Part shown: one piece after another, positions 1 through 8,709 of the stretch
Numbering within the stretch: the first letter of the stretch is position 1
Layout of the letters: the number at the start of each line of letters is the position of its first letter
Source of the DNA: JAKVAV01 sp047633195
Lineage (GTDB): Bacteria > Bacteroidota > Bacteroidia > Flavobacteriales_D > Cryomorphaceae
NCBI GenBank assembly: GCA_047633195.1
Contig: JBLIEU010000013.1
Span: 1 to 62,642, forward strand
Direction of reading: 5' to 3'
DNA length: 62,642 bases
Made by a program: the position numbers and the translations under genes
The notes under the pieces: generated by a model
Databases searched by the model: none
What the model was told of the DNA's origin: nothing
What the model saw: the letters and a program-made list of their open reading frames with translations, nothing else

Positions 1-2
1 TC

Positions 3-182
3 TTCGGAATTCTATCTGCCGTGATGGGGTTCTATTTAGCCACTTGGTGGAATGCGTCCATTTCAGGAGCCATGGCAGTGGCGGCGGGGATTATTTTTGT
101 ACTCGTATTTGCGGCAAAAAGGCTTTTGGTGCGCCAGCAAAAAAAGGAAAGTATGGCATTGGTTGAGTTGAAAAGTAGCTAA
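3..182 (+). CDS. metal ABC transporter permease, C-terminal fragment (ABC-3 family)
   Basis: Open from the window edge to TAA at 180-182; only the last 59 residues are present. The fragment carries a hydrophobic segment and a small-residue helix (ISGAMAVAAGIIFVLVF), followed by a basic cytoplasmic tail (RLLVRQQKKE). This matches the last two membrane helices of ZnuB/MntB/TroC-type permeases, where a glycine-rich loop after NASISGA is typical. The family imports Zn, Mn or Fe through the inner membrane with a separate ATPase and binding protein. Which metal cannot be told from this piece. The family call rests on a short fragment. Confidence 0.6.
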   Translation, partial: FGILSAVMGFYLATWWNASISGAMAVAAGIIFVLVFAAKRLLVRQQKKESMALVELKSS

Positions 183-374
183 TTCGCTTTTCAAGATAGC
201 TGCGAAATTTTCCAAATTCCGATGGAATCGGGATTTCCCACCCCGTCTCTCTCTGCACCTTTAGAGCCACCCCAGCTGGGTGGGGGACAAAATCCCGTCA
301 GCGATAAAATCATTTATTGATGTGAGAGGATGTACTGCTTTAGGTGGATTTGTAATTCTGATAATCCCACCTCC
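183..374. other. intergenic spacer with nested inverted repeats
   Basis: This 192-base gap lies between two convergent genes. CGGGATTT at 229-236 pairs with AAATCCCG at 290-297. Inside that loop CCACCC and GGGTGG form a shorter hairpin near 268-284. There is no clear U-run, so it is not a textbook terminator, although a shared 3' structure for the two convergent genes would fit. No gene is visible. Confidence 0.3.
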
Positions 375-1799
375 CTAAAACTCACAATTCTTCGGACTCC
401 TCGGAAAAGGAATGACATCGCGAATGTTGGTCATTCCAGTTACAAACATCACCAATCTTTCAAAGCCCAATCCAAATCCTGCATGCTTGCAGGTTCCGTA
501 CTTGCGCGTATCGAGATACCACCACAATTCCTCAGCTGCGATACCCATTTCTTCCGAACGTCGAGTGAGCACGTCGAGTCTCTCTTCGCGCTGTGAACCA
601 CCTGTTATTTCACCAACACCTGGGAATAGCACGTCCATTGCTGCAACCGTTTTCTCGTCGTCGTTCAAGCGCATGTAGAATGCCTTGAATGAAGCGGGAT
701 AGTCGGTGAGGATTACTGGTTTCTCGAAATGCTTTTCCACCAAGTAACGTTCGTGTTCGCTTTGGAGATCTTTTCCCCATTCCACTGGGTATTTGAATTT
801 CTTCTTTTTGAATGGCTTCGAATTTCGAAGGATGTCGATGGCCTCGGTGTAGGTCAATCGCTCAAAGTCATTTTCAGAAATAAAGGTCAATCGCTCCATC
901 AATCCCAAAGCATTGCGCTCGCTCTCGGGCTTTGATTTCTCTTCTTGCGCTTCGCGCTGAGCGAGAAATTCCAAATCGTCTTTGCAATTCTTCAAGGCAT
1001 AGCTCACCAAGTACTTGAGGAAGTCTTCCACCAAATTCATGTTGTCGGTGAGATCGGCGAAAGCCACTTCGGGCTCTATCATCCAAAACTCAGAGAGGTG
1101 GCGAGAAGTGTTTGAATTCTCCGCTCGGAAAGTAGGCCCGAAGGTGTAGACCTTACTCAATGCAAGCGCAGCCATCTCTGCTTCGAGCTGTCCCGAAACA
1201 GTGAGGTTTGTTTCCTTTCCGAAAAAGTCTTGACTATAGTCCACCTTCCCGTCCTCTTGAAGAGGAGGGTTTTTTGAATCGAGGGTACTCACTCGAAACA
1301 TTTCGCCTGCACCTTCGGCATCAGATCCAGTGATGATCGGAGTGTGGATGTAGAAGAAGTTTCGGTCGTTGAAGTAATTGTGAACGGCAAAACTCAAAGC
1401 GTGACGCAAACGGAATATCGCACCGAAAGTATTGGTGCGAAAACGCAAGTGTGCTTTTTCACGAAGAAAATCCAGGCTGTGCTTTTTGGGCTGCAGTGGA
1501 TATTCCTCAGGATCGGCGTCACCGTGAATTTCGATTGCTTCAACTTGCAGTTCTACCGTTTGGCCTTTCCCTTGGCTTTCGACCAATTTTCCAGTCATGG
1601 TAAGGGCCGTTCCAGTATTGATTCGATTCAAGATTGCTTCGTCCATCTGCTCAAAGTCTACGACTCCTTGAATGGTTTGGATAACTGATCCATCGCTCAA
1701 AGCGATAAAGCGATTGCTCCGAAAAGTACGTACCCAACCAGAAATACTAACAGATTCACCGATTGCGGGTTGATTCAAAATCTCTTTAATGCTTGCCAT
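375..1799 (-). CDS. asnS: asparaginyl-tRNA synthetase
   Basis: Class IIb aminoacyl-tRNA synthetase that attaches asparagine to tRNA-Asn in the cytoplasm. It is 474 residues, normal for bacterial AsnRS. An N-terminal OB-fold anticodon-binding domain (about 1-110, starting MASIKEIL, with SISGWVRTFR) is followed by the class II core. Motif 2 is FRAENSNTSRHLSEFWMIEPE and motif 3 is GFGLGFERLVMF near the C-terminus. AsnRS is told from AspRS by overall length and the lack of the bacterial AspRS insertion domain. The gene is monocistronic and divergent from the TetR-efflux operon. A gatC is also present at 30.0 kb, so the GatCAB route may coexist for Gln-tRNA. Confidence 0.95.
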   Translation of the reverse strand: MASIKEILNQPAIGESVSISGWVRTFRSNRFIALSDGSVIQTIQGVVDFEQMDEAILNRINTGTALTMTGKLVESQGKGQTVELQVEAIEIHGDADPEEYPLQPKKHSLDFLREKAHLRFRTNTFGAIFRLRHALSFAVHNYFNDRNFFYIHTPIITGSDAEGAGEMFRVSTLDSKNPPLQEDGKVDYSQDFFGKETNLTVSGQLEAEMAALALSKVYTFGPTFRAENSNTSRHLSEFWMIEPEVAFADLTDNMNLVEDFLKYLVSYALKNCKDDLEFLAQREAQEEKSKPESERNALGLMERLTFISENDFERLTYTEAIDILRNSKPFKKKKFKYPVEWGKDLQSEHERYLVEKHFEKPVILTDYPASFKAFYMRLNDDEKTVAAMDVLFPGVGEITGGSQREERLDVLTRRSEEMGIAAEELWWYLDTRKYGTCKHAGFGLGFERLVMFVTGMTNIRDVIPFPRSPKNCEF

Positions 1800-1912
1800 T
1801 GCTCAGTTTTGAGGGTACAAAACAACGAACTTTTTGTTGATAATGCTTCATAATGCGAAACCAATTGCAACACCTCAGGAAACAAAAAATAGTTAAAACG
1901 TTTCCTGCGTGT

Positions 1913-1930
1913 AAATGTGTTATACATTTG
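1913..1930 (+). promoter_or_regulatory. promoter -7 box with overlapping palindrome, likely TetR autoregulatory operator
   Basis: TACATTTG at 1923-1930 fits the Bacteroidota -7 consensus TAnnTTTG and lies 13 bases before the chosen tetR start. It overlaps an inverted repeat: AAATGT (1913-1918), five bases, then ACATTT (1924-1929). A palindrome sitting on the -7 box of a TetR-efflux operon is where such repressors bind. No strong TTG -33 element is visible. Operator function is inferred. Confidence 0.5.
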
Positions 1931-1942
1931 TCGTCCAAATTT

Positions 1943-2563
1943 ATGGGCACACAGGTAGATAAAGAGCAGAAGATAATCGCCGATGCCATCAAAGTCTTTA
2001 TGACTTACGGCATTAAGAGCGTTACGATGGATGACATTGCCAAGCATATGCGCATGTCAAAAAAGACGCTTTACCAATATGTTTCGGACAAGAACGATTT
2101 GGTAACGAGGTGTCTTAAGTACGATTGCGAAATAACGGAAGACACTGTTAAAGAGATCTTGAGCAAAGGCTTAAATGCCATAGAAGAGAATTTTGAAATC
2201 TCCAAGCACATTGTTGAAGATTTGAAAAAAATTCACCCTTCGATTTTTTACGATTTGGAGAAGTATTATCCAGACGCATGGCGCATGATGCACAACCTTC
2301 GTCATGAATTTGTGGGGGTAGTGATGAAACACAATATGGAGCGCGGCATTAAAGAAGGATTGTACCGAAAAGACTTGAATGTGGAATTGATGACTCAGCT
2401 GTGGGTAGCGCGTTTGAATATCATTTTCGATCCGGCTATTTTTTCGTTAAATGAGCACAATTTGGCTGATGTATATCGGCAAATGTTCATTCACCACGTT
2501 CGTGGAATCGCGAGTGATGAAGGAGTGAAATACATTGAAAAAAACCAACATAAATTAAACTAA
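1943..2563 (+). CDS. TetR/AcrR family transcriptional regulator
   Basis: One-component repressor of 206 residues. The N-terminal TetR helix-turn-helix lies at about 10-56 (KSVTMDDIAKHMRMSKKTLY, then a YVSDKNDLV stretch). The C-terminal ligand domain is unrelated to named subfamilies as far as can be seen. The reading frame stays open upstream to an ATG at 1853, but that would place the promoter word at 1923-1930 inside the gene, so the ATG at 1943 was chosen. The stop is followed after 4 bases by the TolC gene, so it very probably controls the efflux operon it heads and itself. The inducer is unknown. Confidence 0.9.
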   Translation: MGTQVDKEQKIIADAIKVFMTYGIKSVTMDDIAKHMRMSKKTLYQYVSDKNDLVTRCLKYDCEITEDTVKEILSKGLNAIEENFEISKHIVEDLKKIHPSIFYDLEKYYPDAWRMMHNLRHEFVGVVMKHNMERGIKEGLYRKDLNVELMTQLWVARLNIIFDPAIFSLNEHNLADVYRQMFIHHVRGIASDEGVKYIEKNQHKLN

Positions 2564-2567
2564 CGCC

Positions 2568-3899
2568 ATGACTCGACACATTCTGGCTTTTCTTGGTTTG
2601 GTGCTGTCTGCGCAAGTTATAGCCCAGCCTTTAGCGGTTTCGCTGGAGGAGGCTATACAGATTGCGGTGGATAGCAGCTATGTCACAAGAGATGCCGAAT
2701 TTAACCTTGAAAAAAAGGAAAGAGAAGTTCAGGAGGTAATCGCTATCGGATTGCCACAAGTGAATGCCTCTGCTCAGTTTCAAAACTTTTTAGACATACC
2801 TGTTTCGCTCGTTCCCGCTGAGTTTTTTGGTGGTGACGCAGGAGATTTATCCGAGGTTCAATTTGGAGTGAACTACAATTTGACTGGAAGTATAACAGCG
2901 TCACAGCTCATTTTCGACGGGACCTACTTCATTGGCTTGCAAGCCGCAAAAACGGTAGTGGAGTTTTCAAGAGTACTACAGAGCAAGGCCGAACAAGAAA
3001 TAAAGGTAGCTACTGCAGATGCCTATTATACCACCTTGCTGGCTCAGGCCAATTTTGATATTCTCACCGAGAATGTTGCCAACCTCGACAAGACGCTGGA
3101 AGAAACACGAGCGCTATACGAGAATGGTTTGACCGAAGAACAAGACGTCGATCAACTGGAGTTGAACAGAAACAAGCTCATCATTAGCCGAGACAACACC
3201 CAGCGGATTTTGAATATTTCGAAGCAAGCCTTGTTGTACATCATGGGTTTGTCAATCGACACTCAGATCACGCTAACTGATGACATTGAGTCTCTCGTGG
3301 CTTTGAGCAACTCTCCAGAGTACTTGCAGACAGAGCCAGATTTGTACACGCATCCCGATTACTTATTGGCCAGAACGAGCGTAGAGCTTGCCGATTTGCA
3401 AATCCGTGGAGACAAGGCCATGTTTTATCCTTCGCTTTCAGGGTTTTTCACTCACCAACAGGTTGGCCAGAGCAATGACTTTGAGTTTTTTGAATCGGGT
3501 GCTTCTTACTTCCCTACAACCGTTTGGGGAGCTACCTTGAACGTTCCGATTTTCAGCGGTTTTCAGCGAAAGCGGCAATTGCAGCAGTCTGAAATTGCTT
3601 TCGACCAAAGTCAAATGCAGTTGAGACAAGCTGAGGATGGACTCAAACTGGAGATCATCAGAGCCCGCAGCAACTACGAAGGGGCTCTAAAGAATTGGGA
3701 GAATCAGAAGCGCAGTTTTGAATTGGCGCAGCGAATCAATAAAAAAACGACGATCAAGTATTCCGAAGGGGTTGCAGATAGTTTTGAGTTGAATATTTCT
3801 GAGAACCAATTGCTGCAAGAGCAGACCAGATACATTCAGACAGCGCTTGAATTACTCAACGCTAAAAAAGCACTTGACAAAGCATTAAACACATTATAG
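2568..3899 (+). CDS. TolC family outer membrane efflux protein
   Basis: Outer-membrane and periplasmic exit duct of a tripartite pump, 443 residues. A signal peptide (MTRHILAFLGLVLSAQVIAQ) is followed by two OEP repeats typical of TolC, rich in long helical heptads (for example TEEQDVDQLELNRNKL and LELAQRINKKTTIKYSEGV) that build the coiled-coil barrel. It is second in the operon tetR-tolC-MFP-RND, with spacings of 4 and 4 bases. The substrate is not predictable from the sequence. Confidence 0.92.
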   Translation: MTRHILAFLGLVLSAQVIAQPLAVSLEEAIQIAVDSSYVTRDAEFNLEKKEREVQEVIAIGLPQVNASAQFQNFLDIPVSLVPAEFFGGDAGDLSEVQFGVNYNLTGSITASQLIFDGTYFIGLQAAKTVVEFSRVLQSKAEQEIKVATADAYYTTLLAQANFDILTENVANLDKTLEETRALYENGLTEEQDVDQLELNRNKLIISRDNTQRILNISKQALLYIMGLSIDTQITLTDDIESLVALSNSPEYLQTEPDLYTHPDYLLARTSVELADLQIRGDKAMFYPSLSGFFTHQQVGQSNDFEFFESGASYFPTTVWGATLNVPIFSGFQRKRQLQQSEIAFDQSQMQLRQAEDGLKLEIIRARSNYEGALKNWENQKRSFELAQRINKKTTIKYSEGVADSFELNISENQLLQEQTRYIQTALELLNAKKALDKALNTL

Positions 3900-3903
3900 A
3901 GAA

Positions 3904-5058
3904 ATGAGATCAGTTGATAGTAACGCAATGAAGCTTTTTAGCTTGGGACTTATCGCCATTTTAGTGGCGGCTTGCGGAGGTGCACCCGAAGGTGATTTGC
4001 AAAACTTAAAATCCGAAAGAGATTCTTTAAAAATTGTTCGGACTGAATTGGACGACCGGCTTTTTGATTTGGACCGCCAAATTGCCGAGAAAGATTCTAC
4101 CATTGAAGATAAGATCGTCACTGGAATCAAAGTAGGCAAAGATGTTTTTAGGCACTATTTCGAAGTATATGGAAACGTACAATCCGATAAATCGGCGATC
4201 ATTTACGCGGAGAATTCAGGGGTTGTTCAATCTATTAATGTGAATGAGGGACAATCGGTGAAAAAGGGTCAAGTTTTGGTGACACAAGACGTGGAGATGA
4301 TTGCAAGAAATATGACTGAAATACGAACCCAGCTTGATTTGGCAGAAATTCTCTACGAAAAACAAAAGCGGCTTTGGGATCAAAATATCGGCAGTGAAGT
4401 TCAATTTTTAGAGGCGAAGAATAGAAAGGAATCATTAGAGAATTCGATGGCTACCTTGAAAGAGCAGAGGCAAAAGTCGTCTGTCACTGCTCCTTTCGAC
4501 GGGGTTGTAGACAAGATTTTCCCCAAAGTAGGAGAACTGGTCGGAATGTCCGTTCCGTTGGTGAGATTGGTCAATATTGACGAGCTATATATCAATGCCG
4601 ACATATCTGAGCGTTACATCGGCGATCTCTCAAAAGGCAATTCGGTTTGGGTGATCGTAAATCGAAAGGATACCATCAAGTCTATGATATCGAGGTTGGG
4701 AGATTATATAAATCCATCCAATCGCTCTTTTGAAATGAGAGTAGAAATAGATGAAATAGTTGACGTCCTGAGACCGAATTCTCTAGTTGTTTTAAGAATA
4801 AACGACCATACCGAAGAAAATGCGATCGTGATCCCGTCCTCATTGATAATGCAAGATGGTGCGGGTGAAGATTATGTGTTTACTATTAAAACGGATGTGC
4901 ACAACGACTTAATAGCGCGAAAGACTCCAATAAAAACGGGGCTATCATATCTTGGAAAAACCGTTGTGAAGAATGGTATTTCAGATGGCGATGATCTGAT
5001 CGACAAGGGTTCTCGAAAAGTCCGCGATGGGGATAAAGTGAAAAAAATTACCGTATAG
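3904..5058 (+). CDS. RND efflux periplasmic adaptor (membrane fusion protein), lipoprotein
   Basis: HlyD/AcrA-type adaptor, 384 residues, joining the inner-membrane RND pump to the TolC duct. The lipobox LVAAC predicts lipid anchoring at the Cys. A charged coiled coil follows directly (about 30-62, LKSERDSLKIVRTELDDRL), before the barrel-sandwich half (NSGVVQSINVNEGQSVKKG), a helical hairpin and the second half (APFDGVVDKIFPKVGELV). An alternative start at 3928 would give a shorter signal peptide; 3904 was kept because it sits 4 bases after tolC like the other junctions. The RND gene begins 2 bases after its stop. Confidence 0.9.
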   Translation: MRSVDSNAMKLFSLGLIAILVAACGGAPEGDLQNLKSERDSLKIVRTELDDRLFDLDRQIAEKDSTIEDKIVTGIKVGKDVFRHYFEVYGNVQSDKSAIIYAENSGVVQSINVNEGQSVKKGQVLVTQDVEMIARNMTEIRTQLDLAEILYEKQKRLWDQNIGSEVQFLEAKNRKESLENSMATLKEQRQKSSVTAPFDGVVDKIFPKVGELVGMSVPLVRLVNIDELYINADISERYIGDLSKGNSVWVIVNRKDTIKSMISRLGDYINPSNRSFEMRVEIDEIVDVLRPNSLVVLRINDHTEENAIVIPSSLIMQDGAGEDYVFTIKTDVHNDLIARKTPIKTGLSYLGKTVVKNGISDGDDLIDKGSRKVRDGDKVKKITV

Positions 5059-5060
5059 CG

Positions 5061-8000
5061 ATGGCTGAAAATACACCTGAAAAAAGCGGGAAGGGGTTCA
5101 AAGAGTTTGGTCTTTCTTCACTTTCCGTAAATAACAAAACGACGGTTTTTGTTCTGGCGATTATCATTTTCATTGGAGGTATTGCTTCGTATATAAGCAT
5201 GCCAAAAGAGAACTTTCCCGATGTAGTAACTCCAGAAATTTATATTGGTACACCTTATCCCGGAAACTCACCGCTGGATATTGAGAAGCTGATTACCCGT
5301 CCATTTGAAAAAGAAATCAACTCCATCACGGGAGTAGATGAAATAAACTCTACGAGCGTTCAGGGCTACTCCACTATTCAGGTGAAATTTAGCTTTGACG
5401 TAACTGCCGATGAGGCACTACGCAAGGTTAAGGACAAAGTAGACATTGCGATGAGCGACCGCGATTTTCCACAAGATTTGCCTGCAGACCCGAACGTATT
5501 TGCCCAAAATATTTCGGAGTTAATGCCAATCATGAATATTAATTTATCGGGTGATTTTTCCATCGAACAGCTCAAGGATTACGCCGAGTATCTCGAAGAC
5601 GAAATAGAAGACCTCCCCGAAATAACCTCAGTGGATATACGCGGTGTAATGGACAAAGAGGTGAAAATCGACGTCGATCTTCTCGCGATTGAAGCGATGA
5701 AAATCAGCTTCGACGATATAGCCAATGCCATTTCGCAGGAAAACGTCACCATTTCAGGAGGCGATTTGCTGGTAGATGAGTTCAACAGAAACGTCCGTAT
5801 TATTGGTGAGTTTCGAGATATTGCCGAAATAGAAAACGTCATCGTAAAACGTGAGAACCAAGAAATAGTCTACCTCAAAAATGTGGCCGACGTTAGTTTT
5901 GGTGAGGAGGAAACCGAGAGTTACGCTCGCGAGTATCTCAAGCCCGTCGTGATGATTGATGTGAAAAAGCGCGCTGGCGAAAACCTGATTGAGGCTTCAG
6001 ATAAAATCTCCTCAATAATTGAAAAGGCCAAAGCCGATATATTTCCCGAGAATTTACAGATTTCTATTACGAACGATCAGAGCGATCAAACCCGCACACA
6101 GGTTGATGAGCTTTTGAATAGTATCATCTTCGGAGTATTGCTCGTTACGGGCGTGCTCTTGTTTTTTCTTGGGTTTAGAAACGCTCTTTTTGTCGGGATA
6201 GCCATTCCGCTTTCTATGTTGCTGAGCTTTATTATTCTCGGTGCATTGGGCGTTACCCTTAATGTAATGGTTCTCTTTGGTCTGGTATTGGCCTTGGGCA
6301 TGCTGGTTGACAATGGTATTGTCGTGGTAGAAAATATTTACCGTCTCATGGACGAAGGTTATCCACCGATGCAAGCTGCAAAGCTCGGTGTTGGTGAGGT
6401 GGCCATACCCATCATTGCCTCTACTGCCACGACATTAGCAGCTTTTCTACCCTTGGCGTTTTGGCCTGGTCTTTTTGGGGAGTTTATGTTCTTTTTGCCG
6501 ATCACACTGATCATTGTTTTGTCATCCTCACTCTTTGTGGCACTGGTTATTAACCCAGTTCTCACCTCAGTTTACATGAAAGTAGGGGAGCCCGATGTCA
6601 ACAACCGAAGAATGCTTAGAAACAGCTTGATTTTCATTGCTGTCGGTGTTTTTCTGGATGCTGTTTCCATTTCGGCAGATGTGGCATTTGTGATGATATT
6701 AGGGAACATTTCCCTCGTTATCGGAATTTCGGGAATCCTCAATATTTATGTCCTCTCTCCGGGAACCAAACGTCTTCAAAACAACATTCTTCCAAAGCTC
6801 GAGGATTACTACAAGCAATTTTTAGGCTATGCGTTGAATGGCAAGCGCCCTTACATTTTTTTTGGGGGTACCGTGTTTCTTCTCATCAGCTCGCTGATGT
6901 TGTTTGTGTTCTTTCCACCCAAAGTGGAATTCTTTCCGGTAAACGAGCCGCAATACCTCAATATTTTCATCGAAAAACCCATCGGCACAAACATCGAAGA
7001 AACCAACCGTACGGCTTTGGATCTCGAAAAGCGCGTGATTGAAATTCTTGATGATGACAAGTATTACATCGAAAAAGATGGCGAGAGAATTCCTTTCCTT
7101 ATAAAGTCCGTTATCGGGCAGGTAGGTGACGGGGCGAGCGATCCCGCTCAGGGTTTTTCTCAAGCCAATACGCCGCACAAGGCACGAATCACTGTTCAAT
7201 TTGTCAAATTTCAAGACCGAAGGGGATTGCAAACAAGTGACGTGCTTGATCGAATCAGAAAGGAACTTCGAGGGTATCCAGGAACCCAAATCACCGTTAA
7301 TAAAAACGAAGCGGGTCCGCCACAGGGAGCCCCAATAAATATTGAAGTTCGGGGAGATGACTACGTCACAATCATGGCTGAAGCACAGGGGTTAAAATCT
7401 TTCCTTGAAGACCAGAATGTTCTCGGGGTAGAAGAACTCAAACTCGATATAGAAACTGGCAAGCCTGAAATGCCGATACTCATCGATCGTGGAAAAGCGA
7501 GAAGACTGAACGTATCAACCTATCAAATTGGTGATGCGTTGAGAACGGCATTGTTTGGTAAAGAAGTGAGCACTTTCAAAGACGGTGAAGATGATTACCC
7601 CATCAACATTCGCCTTCAGAAGCACTACCGCGACAATGAGGACGCCCTAATGAATATGCGCTTGACCTTTCGCGATCAGGCTACTGGAAAAATTACTCAA
7701 GTGCCCATTTCATCAGTGGCACGTGCCGAAAAATCGAGCACCTTTAGTGCGGTTAAAAGACGCGACCTCGACAGAGTGGTGACTATTTCTTCTAATGTTC
7801 TTAGCGGCTATAATTCTACCGAAATCGTCTCGAAGATGAAGGAGATGGTAAAAGAGTACGAACTGAACCCAGGCACAAAGGTGCTGTTTACAGGGCAGCA
7901 AGAGGAACAAGCCAAAGAGCTCGATTTCCTTACCACGGCTTTGGCCCTAGCTCTTTTTATGATTATCATCATTATTACGGCCCAGTTTAACTCTATTTCG

Positions 8001-8555
8001 ACGCCTTTTATAATTGGTTTTTCCGTTGTTTTCAGCTTGATTGGTGTGTTCCTTGGATTGGTTTTGTTCAATATGGATTTCATTATCATCATGACAATGA
8101 TTGGAATCATATCTCTGGCAGGAATTGTAGTAAACAACGCAATTGTATTGATTGATTACACCAACTTAATTCGTACCCGCCGAAAGGAAGAGCTCAATAT
8201 GGCTTTGGATGAAAAGCTTCCTTTCGAAGAAACGGTTTACGCGATTGTCGAGGGAGGAAGGACCAGGCTTCGTCCGGTTTTACTAACCGCTATCACTACT
8301 ATTCTCGGTTTAGTTCCGCTGGCTGTAGGCCTCAATATTGATTTCTTCAGCTTGATTAGCGAGCTGGATCCCAAGATTTATGTGGGTGGTGACAATGTTA
8401 TTTTTTGGGGGCCAATGTCATGGACGATCATCTTCGGACTTTCGTTTGCCACGTTTTTAACATTGATTATTGTGCCGGTGATGTACTTAATCTTGGCCAA
8501 GATTAAGTACAAGCTTATTTACAAGAAGGATACAAGCTATACCATTAAAAGGTAG
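5061..8555 (+). CDS. RND efflux transporter permease (AcrB/HAE-like)
   Basis: Inner-membrane proton-driven pump, 1164 residues. TM1 lies at about 25-48; the two porter lobes and the membrane blocks TM2-6 and TM8-12 are recognisable. The TM4 motif is GMLVDNGIVVVENIYR: the first proton-relay Asp is kept and the second position is Asn. TM10 has VNNAIVLIDYTNLIR. Between TM6 and TM7 (about residues 512-590) is an extra stretch with two more hydrophobic helices (LIFIAVGVFLDAV and ISLVIGISGILNIYVL), which helps explain a length above the usual 1030-1050. It is last in the operon and followed by a strong terminator. Substrate unknown. Confidence 0.92.
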   Translation: MAENTPEKSGKGFKEFGLSSLSVNNKTTVFVLAIIIFIGGIASYISMPKENFPDVVTPEIYIGTPYPGNSPLDIEKLITRPFEKEINSITGVDEINSTSVQGYSTIQVKFSFDVTADEALRKVKDKVDIAMSDRDFPQDLPADPNVFAQNISELMPIMNINLSGDFSIEQLKDYAEYLEDEIEDLPEITSVDIRGVMDKEVKIDVDLLAIEAMKISFDDIANAISQENVTISGGDLLVDEFNRNVRIIGEFRDIAEIENVIVKRENQEIVYLKNVADVSFGEEETESYAREYLKPVVMIDVKKRAGENLIEASDKISSIIEKAKADIFPENLQISITNDQSDQTRTQVDELLNSIIFGVLLVTGVLLFFLGFRNALFVGIAIPLSMLLSFIILGALGVTLNVMVLFGLVLALGMLVDNGIVVVENIYRLMDEGYPPMQAAKLGVGEVAIPIIASTATTLAAFLPLAFWPGLFGEFMFFLPITLIIVLSSSLFVALVINPVLTSVYMKVGEPDVNNRRMLRNSLIFIAVGVFLDAVSISADVAFVMILGNISLVIGISGILNIYVLSPGTKRLQNNILPKLEDYYKQFLGYALNGKRPYIFFGGTVFLLISSLMLFVFFPPKVEFFPVNEPQYLNIFIEKPIGTNIEETNRTALDLEKRVIEILDDDKYYIEKDGERIPFLIKSVIGQVGDGASDPAQGFSQANTPHKARITVQFVKFQDRRGLQTSDVLDRIRKELRGYPGTQITVNKNEAGPPQGAPINIEVRGDDYVTIMAEAQGLKSFLEDQNVLGVEELKLDIETGKPEMPILIDRGKARRLNVSTYQIGDALRTALFGKEVSTFKDGEDDYPINIRLQKHYRDNEDALMNMRLTFRDQATGKITQVPISSVARAEKSSTFSAVKRRDLDRVVTISSNVLSGYNSTEIVSKMKEMVKEYELNPGTKVLFTGQQEEQAKELDFLTTALALALFMIIIIITAQFNSISTPFIIGFSVVFSLIGVFLGLVLFNMDFIIIMTMIGIISLAGIVVNNAIVLIDYTNLIRTRRKEELNMALDEKLPFEETVYAIVEGGRTRLRPVLLTAITTILGLVPLAVGLNIDFFSLISELDPKIYVGGDNVIFWGPMSWTIIFGLSFATFLTLIIVPVMYLILAKIKYKLIYKKDTSYTIKR

Positions 8556-8570
8556 AGTTTAAGAGTTGGT

Positions 8571-8607
8571 AAAAAAAAAGGAAGGCTGAGAAACCTTCCT
8601 TTTTTTT
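8571..8607 (+). terminator. rho-independent terminator of the efflux operon
   Basis: AAGGAAGG and CCTTCCTT form a stem around CTGAGAAA, with an A-run before and eight T after. It lies 15 bases after the RND stop. Confidence 0.9.
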
Positions 8608-8675
8608 GGCTTCATGTTAGTACAGAACGACTCTTAATAGCTAGAATACTAAGGCGGACAGCAACATTTATTTTT

Positions 8676-8683
8676 TACTTTTG
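8676..8683 (+). promoter_or_regulatory. dxs promoter -7 box
   Basis: TACTTTTG matches TAnnTTTG exactly. It is only 2 bases before an ATG at 8686 in the dxs frame, which argues that translation starts at the next ATG, 8710. No good -33 TTG is seen. Confidence 0.5.
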
Positions 8684-8709
8684 TTATGGCTGTTACTAAC
8701 ACCTACCAT

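Noticed and set aside
6822..7289. 155-codon open frame antisense to the RND pump
   Set aside because: It lies wholly inside a well-supported gene and its translation shows no family features.
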